Shown: positions 46,471-56,417 of the stretch, one piece after another | Layout: each line of letters starts with the position of its first letter | How positions within the stretch are numbered: the stretch's first letter is position 1 | NCBI GenBank assembly: GCA_029339505.1 | Contig: JAQISU010000345.1 | Span: 188,501-252,500 of the forward strand | From: Unio delphinus | Lineage: Eukaryota; Mollusca; Bivalvia; Unionida; Unionidae | Direction: 5' to 3' | DNA: 64,000 nt | Notes under the pieces: generated by a model | What the model saw: the letters and a program-made list of their open reading frames with translations, nothing else | Databases searched by the model: none | What the model was told of the DNA's origin: nothing | Made by a program: the position numbers and the translations under genes

Positions 46471-48809
46471 GTTATTATTTTTTACCTTGGATCTGCAAAA
46501 ACAATAACCATGAACCATTACTGAACATAACATATTTTACTGGATGTGTAGCATTCAAATTCATAACAAACAATCAAGATACAAAGCAACAAAGAAGCTT
46601 CTCTTAAACGGTTATTAAATAATCAGTCAAGTAGTTTGGTCATAAATGAAGAACATGTCTGGCATGTCTCCTTTACGTTGTTAGTGACTCAAGATGCTGA
46701 TTAGTGAGATGAAAAAGTTAGAATGGCATTGCCAGGGAATAGATTTCCAATAATCTAAGTTAGTCACCTTGCACTGATTTGTAGAGGGCGAGTGAATGTT
46801 GTAAAAAAAATTTTCAATCTGACAGAAATATGTGACTATGTCTATGACAGCTGTTTTAGATTAATTCTTGGCTTGCAAAATTAACGCCAAATAGCTAATA
46901 AATATTCACGCTTGCTGAAGATTAAAATATTAATTCTTCACAACTTGCATCAAAACAGAGATTGTATGGAAACAAGTAATGATGCATTGATTTATCAATC
47001 AGTCACTTCACTCATATGTAATGCATTCCAATCTCTGTTGGAAATCCACCTCCTGCCTTGTTCTGATGCCCTTCATTAGTTAATGTGCTTGAAAAGATTG
47101 AAAATACCCTATTGGACATACGCTGAAGGCTGGTAACCAGACTGGGAAAATCTTGCATGAACAAGGTTTTACCATTATGGGAACTGTTCACACACAAAAA
47201 TGAATTTAAAAGAATGAATCTTTTATTTCAACATTTTTCCAAGACATTCCTAAAACCAAATATAATTATTTGGAAAGAATTAATTTTTTGTCAATAATTG
47301 TCAAGGGTTATATTTCCTCACATTATCTCAAAATGCAGTTATATGAAAAAAATAAAGACTCTGATATAATAAGTATTCTCGTCCCATTTTAAGATGCTAT
47401 CTGAACAAAGGAAAATTACCCAGATCTCCATGACAACAAGAAGCATATTTTGCTACTCATGGAACATCTTAACATCATTGCCAGGCCAAGATGTTTCAGT
47501 GATGATGGGTCTGAAATCAAGGTTAGTTGACTCTAATGTCAGGATTTTATCTTTTCTTCTCCTATTATATGTCCTTTCATCACAGAACATTGCATTGGAA
47601 ACAATTACTCTGCCTTCTCCATTATAACTTTAAATTATGGACAACCCCTGAAACTACTAAAAAATTATTCCACTAAAAGAAAATGTTACCCAAAACATTT
47701 ATGAGTAACAACCAATTTTGGGAACAAAGCTGCACCAGGAGACAAACCCTTAAACTCAGAAATAGGTATGTTTCAGTTTATATTTAAGTACAAGTACATC
47801 CAAAATGGTCTTTGTTTTTAAAAACTCCCAAAAATAGCAAGAAATCCATAGCTTGCTTAATTACAATATGCTGTGGCTAATGGATTGATGATGTCAGTTC
47901 ATCTGTCGATCCATCAAATACTACAGGTGTCATTGAAAAGTACTTACATTAAGTTGTGTTCTTTTTGTGACAGTTTACATTTAGGTAATTTATCTGACAT
48001 TGATGCTTGGGTGAAACAATATTTTGATATTTTTGCCAAATAGGTGTGTCCAATATAAGATTTTCCTACACAAGGGAATGACACAATTTCATATATTGTT
48101 AAGATAATGCTGTAATGTGTTACAATTTTAAATGAAGACCTAAAAATGTAGTAATACATTTATAAACCGTTCATGCAATGTAAAACAATTTTCATGGTGA
48201 CCAAATGATTCCAGTATCTAATCAAATGGAGCAGTTTAGACAGAAAAGGTTGAATTAGAACTACTGATGATGTGATCTACCTATACAATTTTAGATCTCA
48301 ATTGGGTGAGCTTGCATCATACATTGTTTGCAAAGATATGTATTAACATCACCAAGGTGAAGAAATAAAAAATCTAATTAACATAAAATAAATGCATATA
48401 TTTACATCATACTCTTTATTTCCCTAAATTATAATATGATCTAATTCCAAAACACATTAGTCTTTGATCTTGAATAAACTGATGCTATCCAAGTCATTCC
48501 AAATGTTAAAACCAAAAAAGTAGTTTTAAGTTCATCTGTAGCAGGTATGTAGACTGTGGAAATTGATGACTGAGGTTCTTTGCTTTAATCTGCAATTATG
48601 ACTAATACAAGATTGACACCATAATATAGTAGAGTTTTATCTTAAATTGATGATGTAATACATTCCAGTTGCAATCTAGTTGTCAATTGCTAGATAAATA
48701 CTTCAAATCTAAACAAAAGTGGAACTCATTGTGTTTTAAAAAGTATCTTTCAACAACAACAAAAAAAGTGAAGATAAACATCATTACTCCTGTTTTTGCT
48801 TGGACAGAG
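46471..48809. other. Intergenic, no feature seen
   Basis: AT-rich, with only short chance frames (47012-47197, 47394-47627, 47944-48159). Confidence 0.5.
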
Positions 48810-49235
48810 ACAGGTGAAACTCTTAAGATAGACAGATGAGTGAAATTCTTAAGATAGACAGTGAAATTCTTAATATAGAAAAGTGAAATTCTCTCGATCG
48901 ATATAAAAGTGAAATTCTTAAAATAGACAAGTGAAACTCTTAAGATAGACAAGTGAAACTCTTAAGATAGACAGATGAGTGAAATTTTTAAAATAGACAG
49001 GTGACATTTTTATGAAAGACAGACATTTGAATTTATGAACATATACAAGAGAAATTCTCTAGATAGACAAGTAAAATTCTTAAGATAGACAAGTGAAATT
49101 CTTTAGATAGCCAGACATTTGAAATTCTTAAGATAGACAGACATTTGAAATTCTTAAGATAGCCAAGAGAAATTTTAAGATTGACAAGTGAAATTCTTAA
49201 GATAGATAAGTGCAATTCTCTGCATAGACATTTGA
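48810..49235. repeat. ~22-bp minisatellite
   Basis: Degenerate units GTGAAATTCTTAAGATAGAC with insertions. Reading frames on the minus strand translate only the repeat. Confidence 0.85.
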
Positions 49236-49247
49236 AATTACATGTAT

Positions 49248-49511
49248 AGCAGCAGAGAGGGTGAATCCTACAACGTTTTCAGACAAACTTTTGATTGAAA
49301 TCTTAAAACGAGCCTTCCTACGATCTCATTTTAACCAAAAAAAATGTCGCAGGGTCAAACCCTACAACGTTTTTAGACAAAAAATTTATTGAAATCTTAA
49401 TGAGCCTTCCCTACGAAATCTCATTTTAACTAAAAAAATGAAAACGGAGATTTTACGATTTTTTAATTAATTTTGGTCGCAACGTCGTTGTCACTCACCC
49501 TCTCTGCTGCT
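49248..49511. repeat. Inverted-repeat module D1 (264 bp)
   Basis: Starts AGCAGCAGAGAGGGTGAA and ends TCACCCTCTCTGCTGCT. Inside, a ~110-bp segment (CCTACAACGTTTTCAGAC to CATTTTAACC) is duplicated. ATGGGTTAAC follows on the right. Confidence 0.85.
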
Positions 49512-49539
49512 ATGGGTTAACAAAAAATAATAAATGATT

Positions 49540-50199
49540 TTAACCGAATATTTGATCAAGTCCGATACGATATCGTGTCCGAGGATCATGCAAATTTATT
49601 GTTGCGAATCCGTGTGGTTTTGACTGAGCATGACTAAAGAAGTTTTTAAATTGATTGAAGTCCATATCAGAACACCATGTCTGCCAAATATTTCTAAGAG
49701 TATGAGTATTAACTCCGTTGAATACACACAATAAATTGCAGTTATCTCTGATCACTTTTGGAATCTGTGTGTAGCGTTGAGTGACATATATCACGTCCGT
49801 GTTTTTATGCCTGCCTCGGGAAAATATTCTAGCTGGGTTTGTTTGTTTATCTAACATCACATCGTCGTATACGACTAAATTGTTAATGCTTCCATCAAGA
49901 TCTACAACTGATGGTGCCTCGTCAATATCGGTAATAAAATCAACGACGTTTTCATCTTTAATTTCTGAAGCGTTTTCATTAAAATCTTTTAACACTTCAT
50001 AGCATCGTTGATCATCTACGCTAGGAGCAATTAAATACAACTTATCCCACTTCATCCATCTCATTATTAAATTTAGTAACAATTGCGTTTTACCGGATCC
50101 AGATGGCCCGATTATAATCATCCGGATAGAGTTTGGTAGCGCTGCATGATGCTTAACTGGTTCTCTTGTTTTAGTCGCTGAAAATCAATTATATCCATA
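49540..50199 (-). CDS. Packaging ATPase (A32/FtsK-HerA type), D1
   Basis: Expected to power DNA packaging into the capsid. The main frame (193 codons from 50121) has Walker A GPSGSGKTQLL at residues 5-15, Walker B NNLVVYDDVML, the conserved VIYVTQRYTQIPKVIRDN and ends RTRYRIGLDQIFG. The native N-terminus (MDIIDF, then SATKTREPVKHHAALPNSIR) lies upstream to about 50199 but is offset by one missing T in a short T-run near 50180 compared with D2. That is a sequencing-type or very recent lesion. It diverges from the PLA2 gene with a gap of about 16 bp. Confidence 0.85.
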
Positions 50200-50215
50200 T
50201 CTCTATGCATAAATT

Positions 50216-50755
50216 ATGGATCTATATTGTATGAAGTGTAAAACGCGTACTGGCACAGATGACGTGACGACGATTACAACTAGGAATAACAGATCAGCAC
50301 TAACTGGTAGATGTGCAACATGTGGTATTAAAAAGTTCAGATTTGTTTCTACAAAATCAAAGATTTTACAATCCGGAGATGTTTTTAAAAAAAAACGAGG
50401 AGGTGATATCGCAGCCAAATTGGCAAAGCTCCCTGGAACCCCATGGGCAAAGTACCCCGGAGAAAAGCACCTTCCAGGATATAGCTACTGTGGACCGGGA
50501 ACCAGACTTGATATCAGACTCAATGATCAAAATCAGTCCCGACCCGGTGAAGAACCGATAAACGCCATTGATAAGGCCTGTCACCTTCATGATGTTGCTT
50601 ATAAAAGCAGCAATTTGCAACACAGGCATCTAGCAGATGTGAAATTAATTCATGCGTTAAATGCTATTCCTGATAAATCCTTCAAAGAAAAATTGGCTTC
50701 ATTTTTGATAAAATCGGCTATGAAAAGTAAATTGATGTTAGGTGCCGGTAATTAA
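50216..50755 (+). CDS. Zn-ribbon plus phospholipase A2 protein, D1, intact
   Basis: 179 residues. A zinc ribbon has Cys pairs at 5/8 and 33/36. A basic linker leads to a PLA2 domain of parvovirus VP1 type: PGTPWAKYPGEKHLPG, the Ca-binding loop YCGPG at 91-95 and the catalytic His-Asp at 125-126 in LHDVAYK. The C-terminus is a basic helix. In parvoviruses such domains breach endosomal membranes during entry. The same role is inferred here, with the ribbon possibly binding nucleic acid or capsid. The stop lies 4 bp before the integrase start. Confidence 0.9.
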   Translation: MDLYCMKCKTRTGTDDVTTITTRNNRSALTGRCATCGIKKFRFVSTKSKILQSGDVFKKKRGGDIAAKLAKLPGTPWAKYPGEKHLPGYSYCGPGTRLDIRLNDQNQSRPGEEPINAIDKACHLHDVAYKSSNLQHRHLADVKLIHALNAIPDKSFKEKLASFLIKSAMKSKLMLGAGN

Positions 50756-50759
50756 TAAT

Positions 50760-51704
50760 ATGGAATCAATTTATTATTCCCCAAGAGGATACTGGAGGGG
50801 TAAATCAGCAGTCCATAAACTCGCTAGTGCTGCAAAAGTGAAAAAAACCACTGCGGCTAATTGGTTATCCAAACAGGCTATATGGCAAATTTATCTACCA
50901 CCGCCTAAACAAATTCAATTCTCGCATTTTGATGTGACCGCTCCTAATGAAGTTCATCAGGCTGATATATTATTTCTGCCACATGATCGTGGTTACAAAT
51001 ACGCGCTAACCGTAGTTGATATTGCAAGTCGATACAAAGAAGCAGAACCATTGAAAACAAAATCAGCCACTGAAGTCGCTTCTGCATTTGAGAGGATTTA
51101 TCGAAGGGGTCCTCTGCACTGGCCAAATCTATTGCAGGTTGATCCTGGCAAGGAATTTCAGGGTGCAGTGTTATCTACAATGAAACATCATAATGTCACC
51201 ATACGACGAGGGCATACTGCGCTACATCGTGATCAGGTCATTGTAGAACGATTTAATCGGACGATTGCTGAGCGGTTATTTGGATATCAATACGCAAAAG
51301 AATTCATCCAAGAAAAAAGATCCCGTGAATGGGTTAAAAGATTACCAGCTGTGATTACTGCACTGAATAACGAGATTACTAGAACAATCAACATGAAACC
51401 TATCAATGCGATTAAAAAAAAGTCAATACCCGTACAACCACAAAAAGATTTCAAAGAACCAATTCTTCATAGTAATGTCACTGTTAGGTATTTATACGAA
51501 CCAGGAGAGCTGGAAGGTGGCACAAAAAGAGCTACTGATCCTATTTGGAGTGTTACTGCACACAAGATATCTACTATAACACGATCAACTGGTAGACCTC
51601 CAATCTATAAACTGGATTCAACTGCCCCTCAACGGGGTTTTACACGCGAACAACTCCAAGTGATTCCTGACGATACTCAATTACCACCACAGGGTCTTAA
51701 CTAG
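50760..51704 (+). CDS. Retroviral-type integrase, D1, intact
   Basis: 314 residues from MESIYYSPRGYWRG, the first Met after the PLA2 stop. An N-terminal helical region (HKLASAAKVKKTTAANWL) is followed by the rve core with Asp in HQADILFL, Asp in LLQVDPGKEF and Glu in DQVIVERFNRT, with 34 residues between the last two. The C-terminal part has VTVRYLYEPGELEGG, then KRATDPIWSVTAH and a PIYKLDS beta domain. It would join element ends to host DNA. It ends in an 8-bp convergent overlap with the polymerase gene. Confidence 0.92.
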   Translation: MESIYYSPRGYWRGKSAVHKLASAAKVKKTTAANWLSKQAIWQIYLPPPKQIQFSHFDVTAPNEVHQADILFLPHDRGYKYALTVVDIASRYKEAEPLKTKSATEVASAFERIYRRGPLHWPNLLQVDPGKEFQGAVLSTMKHHNVTIRRGHTALHRDQVIVERFNRTIAERLFGYQYAKEFIQEKRSREWVKRLPAVITALNNEITRTINMKPINAIKKKSIPVQPQKDFKEPILHSNVTVRYLYEPGELEGGTKRATDPIWSVTAHKISTITRSTGRPPIYKLDSTAPQRGFTREQLQVIPDDTQLPPQGLN

Positions 51705-52053
51705 CGCCGTTGCGTCTATTGCACTCAAGACAAGTCAACATCACATTGTTTCTGATATGACCGAGACTGTTATTCTTTCTGTCTACGGTAAATTGGCGAG
51801 GATCCTTATCCGAATACTGCCAACGCATTATACAATTGCAACTTGCGCAGTGATTATTCTGTTGTTGTTTCAGCGTGATTATTAATCCAGCATCAATGTT
51901 AAATTCTCGTTGTTTTTTTTTGTCTTGTTGTTTGTAACCGGATAATTTTTTATCAATAATTTTAACATCAATATCATCCATTGTTGAGTCATTATCGTCA
52001 TCATTGACTTCGTCAACAACAATTCTTCGAAGTTGATTTATTTTTCGTACTCT
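51697..52053 (-). pseudogene. PolB-helicase-HNH C-terminal fragment, D1
   Basis: Only the last ~118 codons remain, starting at VRKINQLRRIV just after helicase motif VI and ending with the HNH-like domain (HCASCNCIMRW, QFTVDRKNNSLGHIRNN, LTCLECNRRNG). The zinc Cys pairs are complete here. The gene is cut by the module at 52054. Confidence 0.88.
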
Positions 52054-52280
52054 AGCAGCAGAGAGGGTGAACAGACCACGATTTCAAGCAAAAATAAGGC
52101 TTCCAGATCACGTTTTCGAACAAAATATGGCCTATAGATAACGTTTTCGAACAAAATATCAGGTTTCCAACAAATCTCATTTAACCAAAAAAAAGTCTCC
52201 ATTTTTGCAAAAACGGAGATTTTACGATTTTTTAATCATTTTTGCTCGCAACGATGTGGTCATCCACCCTCTCTGCTGCT
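52054..52280. repeat. Inverted-repeat module D3 (227 bp)
   Basis: Starts AGCAGCAGAGAGGGTGAA and ends CACCCTCTCTGCTGCT. The inner part shares AAACGGAGATTTTACGATTT and TTAACCAAAAAAA with module D1. The right flank reads TTTCAGTTCTGGGTTAA. Confidence 0.85.
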
Positions 52281-52321
52281 AAAGTTTTCAGTTCTGGGTT
52301 AATAATTCTTTTACGATTTCA

Positions 52322-52341
52322 ACCGAATATTTGATCCAGTC
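52322..52341 (-). other. Last codons of the ATPase, or terminal-repeat sequence, at the D3 end
   Basis: AACCGAATATTTGATCCAGT is the ATPase 3' end seen in D1 and D2, yet here it is followed at once by the structural block. Either the ATPase was deleted, or this piece belongs to a terminal repeat present at both ends of the element so that the ATPase stop is encoded inside it. Confidence 0.5.
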
Positions 52342-52374
52342 TTTATGATGAAAGTCCTTAGGACGAAAATCCTT

Positions 52375-53743
52375 TCAGGATTTCACAAACAGACTAATCG
52401 CTAACACCTCATCTTGTAGATCAATTAGATTATTGGACTGGTCGGTGAGTTTGAAATTAATTCTGGTTAATGAATTATTATGGCATCGCATATAGACTGG
52501 ATTAACCGGAGACTCAATTATTAAAAATCCTGGAGGAGCTGTTGGTGAAAACGAATAAAGAATATATCCTTGCTGAGCTTGATTTGATCGTTCGAGATTA
52601 ATTTGATAGCTTCCTTCGATAACATCACATACTAAATTGAGCGCAATCACCGATGAAATATTCACGTTGAACGGAGCGATATGCCTACCGCCACCGTCTG
52701 GGTCATTATTATGTTTGAGGATTTTTATTTCCGGTGATGCTGTTTTTTTCCATGCATCATGAATTATTTTAAAACCAATATCGATGGTGTCACTGAGAAG
52801 TTTTTTTTAGTTCCGGTACGTTATATCCTGGTAGTTTAAATGTTGGGATATCTTCAACGCGGATTTTATATTGATTTGCAAATCTTGTTCTCGATGTGGG
52901 ATTTTTATCATCGAGTATTACTTGAATAATTTGTGAATTAAATTTTTCCATATCGTCGATAATTTTATTGCATGTTTCTACGACGCTGATAAATTCATCT
53001 CGGCTGAGAGAGCCGGATTTAAGGGATATTAACAACAGCGATAAATCATTATTCATTGTTGTGAAATTTTTAACGATTTCAGGTTCGTTAACAAAATTAT
53101 ATCCCTGCAATGGTCCACCCTCCGCCCTATGTTCGTATGCTAACCCAAAAAACTCTATAAATATGTTGTATTTTTTATAACTCCTTATTGGATTTTTAGG
53201 TTTTATTCTGTCGGTGATATAATCAGTTTTTTGAGGTTCTGGTAAATCAACGGTTTCTCCCCGGGGTGGTAATTCAGGCCATCCTAGTACGGTTCTAATA
53301 GAACTCTGATAGATATCTACGACGTATCCTTCTGTGCTTATTTCAATTGCGGATGATAGCGTCGGTTCATGAACTGTTATAGCGATTTTTGACTCTACTC
53401 CAGTAATCGATTTTATTCTACGCGCGAATTCATTATTGATTTGTTCGATTTGGTATGACCCTGTTGGTATCGAAACGACGTTCCAGTCTGGGGTACCGTC
53501 TGGTTTATTCTTATTTGCAAATACCAGTGAATTATTCGGTTGTTGACCACCAAATGATTTTGATCTGATATTAGGCCAACTGTGATACACTCGTAGTTTT
53601 GCTAGCGCTATCTCCTTCACGGGGACTGGGCTAGGAAAATTTACACTAAACTCGGGTTTCGTAGATGTTATTGATATCATACTTGTTTGTACTGGGTTTG
53701 TGTTTTCTACTATTTGTTGAAGTAATTCTATCGGTGTTGTCAT
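52375..53743 (-). CDS. Vertex-like structural protein, D3, one homopolymer frameshift
   Basis: About 455 codons. The first 317 (52790-53743, from MTTPIELLQQIVENTNP) have ALAKLRVYHSWPNIRSKSF, VVSIPTGSYQIEQINNEF and SSIRTVLGWPELPP. The rest (to 52375) has RHIAPFNVN, NLVCDVIEGSYQINLERSNQ and YILYSFSPTAPPG, and ends LAISLFVKS. The two parts are offset at a run of eight A (52801-52808 on the opposite strand), where copy A has seven. The middle (about residues 175-330) is unlike copies A and B. A jelly-roll vertex or penton-type role is inferred. Confidence 0.65.
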
Positions 53744-53750
53744 CGTTGCT

Positions 53751-53950
53751 ATACTGTTGTTGTCGCTCTAATTTTGACATCGTGGAATCAAAAATACTGA
53801 CCATCACTGAGAACTCAGGATCCGATATCGTTGATGTTATTGATATCATTCTGGTTTTTGGGTTCGTGTTTTCTAATTCCATCGTTGCTATATTGTTGTT
53901 GTCGCTCTAATTTTGATATCGCGGAATCAAAAATACTGAGACTCGCTGAG
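53751..53950. repeat. Tandem duplication of ~130 bp in the membrane protein gene
   Basis: TTGTTGTCGCTCTAATTTTGA and the following sequence to CTGAGAACTCA occur at 53757 and again at 53897. It shortens the reading frame of the membrane protein and leaves a second copy of its tail. Confidence 0.75.
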
Positions 53951-54354
53951 AACTCACTATCTGATATATTTGTATTATCGAGTGACGACGATATCATCGA
54001 GGATAATTGCGAGTACGCGGTTGATACAATATGAAATTGAATTAAGTAATCTTGCAGTTTACTCTGGCTGCATGATGATATCTTTTTTGTTATCCCGGTT
54101 GATATACCCGCGATTGTAGCCACCGCAGAAATGCAAATTGGAACTACGACCGGGGCAATCATTGTAACAGATGCTAGTATTATTCCGGCACCAGTGATAA
54201 CGCTTGACACCGAGTACATAGTAATATCAATTGCGGTGATTCTTCGTCGGTATTTTTTTATGTTTATTTGATACTCCTCGGCGAGGGTTTTGAGTCTATT
54301 TTGAAATTCTCTGACCTGATCATAGCGACATTGAGTTGATGAAATCATTTTCAT
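53815..54354 (-). CDS. Two-helix membrane protein, D3
   Basis: 179 residues starting MKMISSTQCRYDQVREF. A helical N-terminus, KKYRRRITAID, then two hydrophobic segments (near residues 55-75 and 78-95: ITGAGIILASVTMIAPVVVP and CISAVATIAGISTGI), then a helical tail SKLERQQQY. It is probably inserted in or associated with membrane. The natural C-terminus overlapped the start of the vertex-like gene in another frame, and a 130-bp duplication now ends it early. Confidence 0.6.
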   Translation of the reverse strand: MKMISSTQCRYDQVREFQNRLKTLAEEYQINIKKYRRRITAIDITMYSVSSVITGAGIILASVTMIAPVVVPICISAVATIAGISTGITKKISSCSQSKLQDYLIQFHIVSTAYSQLSSMISSSLDNTNISDSEFSASLSIFDSAISKLERQQQYSNDGIRKHEPKNQNDINNINDIGS

Positions 54355-54411
54355 TGTAAAAACACTAGCGTTTTCAATTGTGAAATCCGAACGATTTTCC
54401 TTTCAATTTAG

Positions 54412-55359
54412 TTATTTACTTAAATCCGCTACGAATTCCACATACCAGGTTGCTGAAACCCCAATCAAATTTTTATCAGTAGCTGTTATAGTGAACCTTT
54501 CAGTTGTATCCTTGTCGATGATCGTTGAAATCGTATTATTGACCCCGGATGAACTCGACGATGATATATTAAATTGAGTCAATGGTGTTACTAGTGTTAA
54601 TCGATAAATACCTTTAACGGTTGCAGTGATATCTAATTTGTTGTTTGTAGGTGTCCACTCAAATGATCCGTGTTGGATTGTGTACACGACGTTGTTGGTT
54701 TTCTCATGAGGAATTTTTGTTTTTTCAATGATTGTTATCATCCTCGAAAAATCACCTTTGATGGCTTCGATGAAGGTTTTCGTCTCATCGATGGATTTTT
54801 TAATATCCGGGAGTTTTATTTCTATTTTATCCAACGGGGTTCCAATAAATTTATCAATGATATTTCTACGAAATGATATAAACTGTTTTCCGTTTTCTTC
54901 AATTCTAGATTCAAGTGTTGTTAGTACAAACACAGAATTGTTTAACTCATCGTTGAGAGTTTTTAATCGATCTGTAATCGTCGAAACGAGTACACCCGGT
55001 TTGAGTTTACCCTGATCGGAAAATAGCGCTATAGTATTCTCGATTGCGTTTTGTTGTTTAACCAAAATATCATCCAACGACATATTACTAGTTTTCAATT
55101 TACCCTGATCGGAAAATAGCGCGATAGTATTCTCGATTGCGTTTTGTTGTTTAACCAAAATATCATCCAACGACACATCACTAGTTTTCAATTTACCCTG
55201 TTTGTCTTGAAATACAACTATTTCATTAGGATCAACATTTGTTAAGTTCAACGTCTCAGCGATTTCATCTTCAATTATTTTTTTTGTATCCTTGACAGAA
55301 TCAGGTGGTGCAGTGCCATCGGGTTTGGGTTTCAAAGATCTCCCCCAAATATCAATCAT
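54412..55359 (-). CDS. Fibre-like structural protein, D3, intact
   Basis: 315 residues from MIDIWGRSLKPKPDGTAP. After an acidic helix (KKIIEDEIAETLNL), a 39-residue unit (QGKLKTSDVSLDDILVKQQ, then NAIENTIALFSD) occurs twice, where copy A has one. A helical stalk follows and then a C-terminal beta-rich domain of about 110 residues (VYTIQHGSFEWTPTNN, YRLTLVTPLTQFNIS, ATWYVEFVADLSK) with a C1q/TNF-like pattern. Stalk length variation plus a globular end suggests an attachment fibre (inference). Confidence 0.6.
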   Translation of the reverse strand: MIDIWGRSLKPKPDGTAPPDSVKDTKKIIEDEIAETLNLTNVDPNEIVVFQDKQGKLKTSDVSLDDILVKQQNAIENTIALFSDQGKLKTSNMSLDDILVKQQNAIENTIALFSDQGKLKPGVLVSTITDRLKTLNDELNNSVFVLTTLESRIEENGKQFISFRRNIIDKFIGTPLDKIEIKLPDIKKSIDETKTFIEAIKGDFSRMITIIEKTKIPHEKTNNVVYTIQHGSFEWTPTNNKLDITATVKGIYRLTLVTPLTQFNISSSSSSGVNNTISTIIDKDTTERFTITATDKNLIGVSATWYVEFVADLSK

Positions 55360-55383
55360 GTTGTTGTAAAACTCTTTCTCTCT

Positions 55384-55839
55384 CTAAAATCGTTTTTGAC
55401 GACTTCGTTGAAAAATCTTCGATTTTCTCCAGCGATTACTAGTGTATTCATTCACAACAACATGTGGTGGTTTTCCGCTTGGGTTACTCAAGGAGTTAGA
55501 AATAGCGTTAAGGACATTTAATACTTCGCTGCCACATATTGGTGGGTCAATCATCGTTTGTGTTGGTAGCGTAGAATACCAAGTCTTCATTTGAAGGGTT
55601 TTTATATACCGCATAAACTCTTTTGGTGGGGCTAATCCATATGAATCGAAATAAACAATCCCACGTGGATCAATAGCGTATGCAACCCAGTGAGTTCCAG
55701 GTCCGGTGCTGTTATCTAAATTAATGATTCCGGTTTCAACGCTGTTTGGTTGATGTGGTAATTGATCTTTCATAAAGACACCTCTGAAGTTTTTAATCGC
55801 TAGTTTTTTAGCAGCATCCATTAAATCAAAATTGGACAT
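55384..55839 (-). CDS. Adenain-like cysteine protease, D3, intact
   Basis: 151 residues from MSNFDLMDAAKKLAIKNF. This start is chosen because copies A and B begin the same way, although the frame is open to 55950 through the neighbouring gene's tail repeats. The catalytic set fits adenovirus-type maturation proteases: His50 in GPGTHWVAY, Asp65 in FDSYGLAPP, Gln94 and Cys102 in DPPICGSEVL. It would cleave capsid precursors such as the pVI-like protein. Confidence 0.82.
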   Translation of the reverse strand: MSNFDLMDAAKKLAIKNFRGVFMKDQLPHQPNSVETGIINLDNSTGPGTHWVAYAIDPRGIVYFDSYGLAPPKEFMRYIKTLQMKTWYSTLPTQTMIDPPICGSEVLNVLNAISNSLSNPSGKPPHVVVNEYTSNRWRKSKIFQRSRQKRF

Positions 55840-55859
55840 GGGAATCTTCGATTCCTCAA

Positions 55860-56369
55860 TTAATAAATCGTTCCTGGTAGTCTTAGACCCTTTCCGCTGT
55901 ACCACGAATACGGGGTTCCTGGTAGTCTTAGACCCTTTCCGCTGTACCACGAATACGGGGTTCCTGGTAGTCTTAGACCCTTTCCCTTTTTTTTATATCC
56001 TTTCCCAGCTGCTTTCTTTAGTGCCATTCCTGCTGCAGTACCAACGGCTCCTAACGCAGCCGCCTTAGCCACCGCTGGGGCTGCTGCTGCAATCAATGCT
56101 GGAATCGCAGCTAACAACGGGAATATATCGCCTGTTTTAATCATATTTTTGATAGCAGCCGCAGAGAGAGTAATCTGAACACCTTTTTTGGCTGCAAGTG
56201 CATCATTGAAATGTTTTATTTGACGAGTTGTCAGTGATAATTTATTTGCACCACCAGTCATTTGGTTGGGTTTCAACGTGATTGTGGTTCCACATTTTTT
56301 AGCTGATTCCGATTGGAATTTTTTGATTTGACCAGGAGTTAACGCAACACTAATAACACTATATGACAT
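55860..56369 (-). CDS. pVI-like minor capsid protein, D3
   Basis: 169 residues. Two repeats of an LTPGQIKKFQSESAKKCG-like motif (residues 9-35 and 45-72) are followed by an Ala/Gly-rich hydrophobic segment (LPLLAAIPALIAAAAPAVAKA region, 85-125) and a basic stretch GKGYKKKGKG. The C-terminus repeats GKGLRLPGTPYSWYS two and a half times. Adenovirus pVI and pX share the membrane-active Ala-rich helix and a protease-cleaved tail. The GKGL motifs could be cleavage or binding sites (inference). The end overlaps the open frame upstream of the protease. Confidence 0.65.
   Translation of the reverse strand: MSYSVISVALTPGQIKKFQSESAKKCGTTITLKPNQMTGGANKLSLTTRQIKHFNDALAAKKGVQITLSAAAIKNMIKTGDIFPLLAAIPALIAAAAPAVAKAAALGAVGTAAGMALKKAAGKGYKKKGKGLRLPGTPYSWYSGKGLRLPGTPYSWYSGKGLRLPGTIY
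55875..55990. repeat. 45-bp coding tandem repeat, 2.5 copies
   Basis: Each unit carries CGGGGTTCCTGGTAGTCTTA then GACCCTTTCCGCTGTACCAC. It encodes the repeated tail of the pVI-like protein and, in another frame, VQRKGSKTTRNPVF upstream of the protease start. Confidence 0.9.
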
Positions 56370-56417
56370 TATACATTATTGATTGATTCTAATTCAATGA
56401 AAAATCGAGAAAATCAA

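Noticed and set aside
48683..49215. Hydrophobic 60-89 codon minus-strand frames
   Set aside because: They read the 22-bp minisatellite and have no conservation.
50216..50755. PLA2 as a host venom or secreted phospholipase
   Set aside because: No signal peptide, a parvovirus-type short domain, and fixed linkage to integrase and ATPase in three copies.
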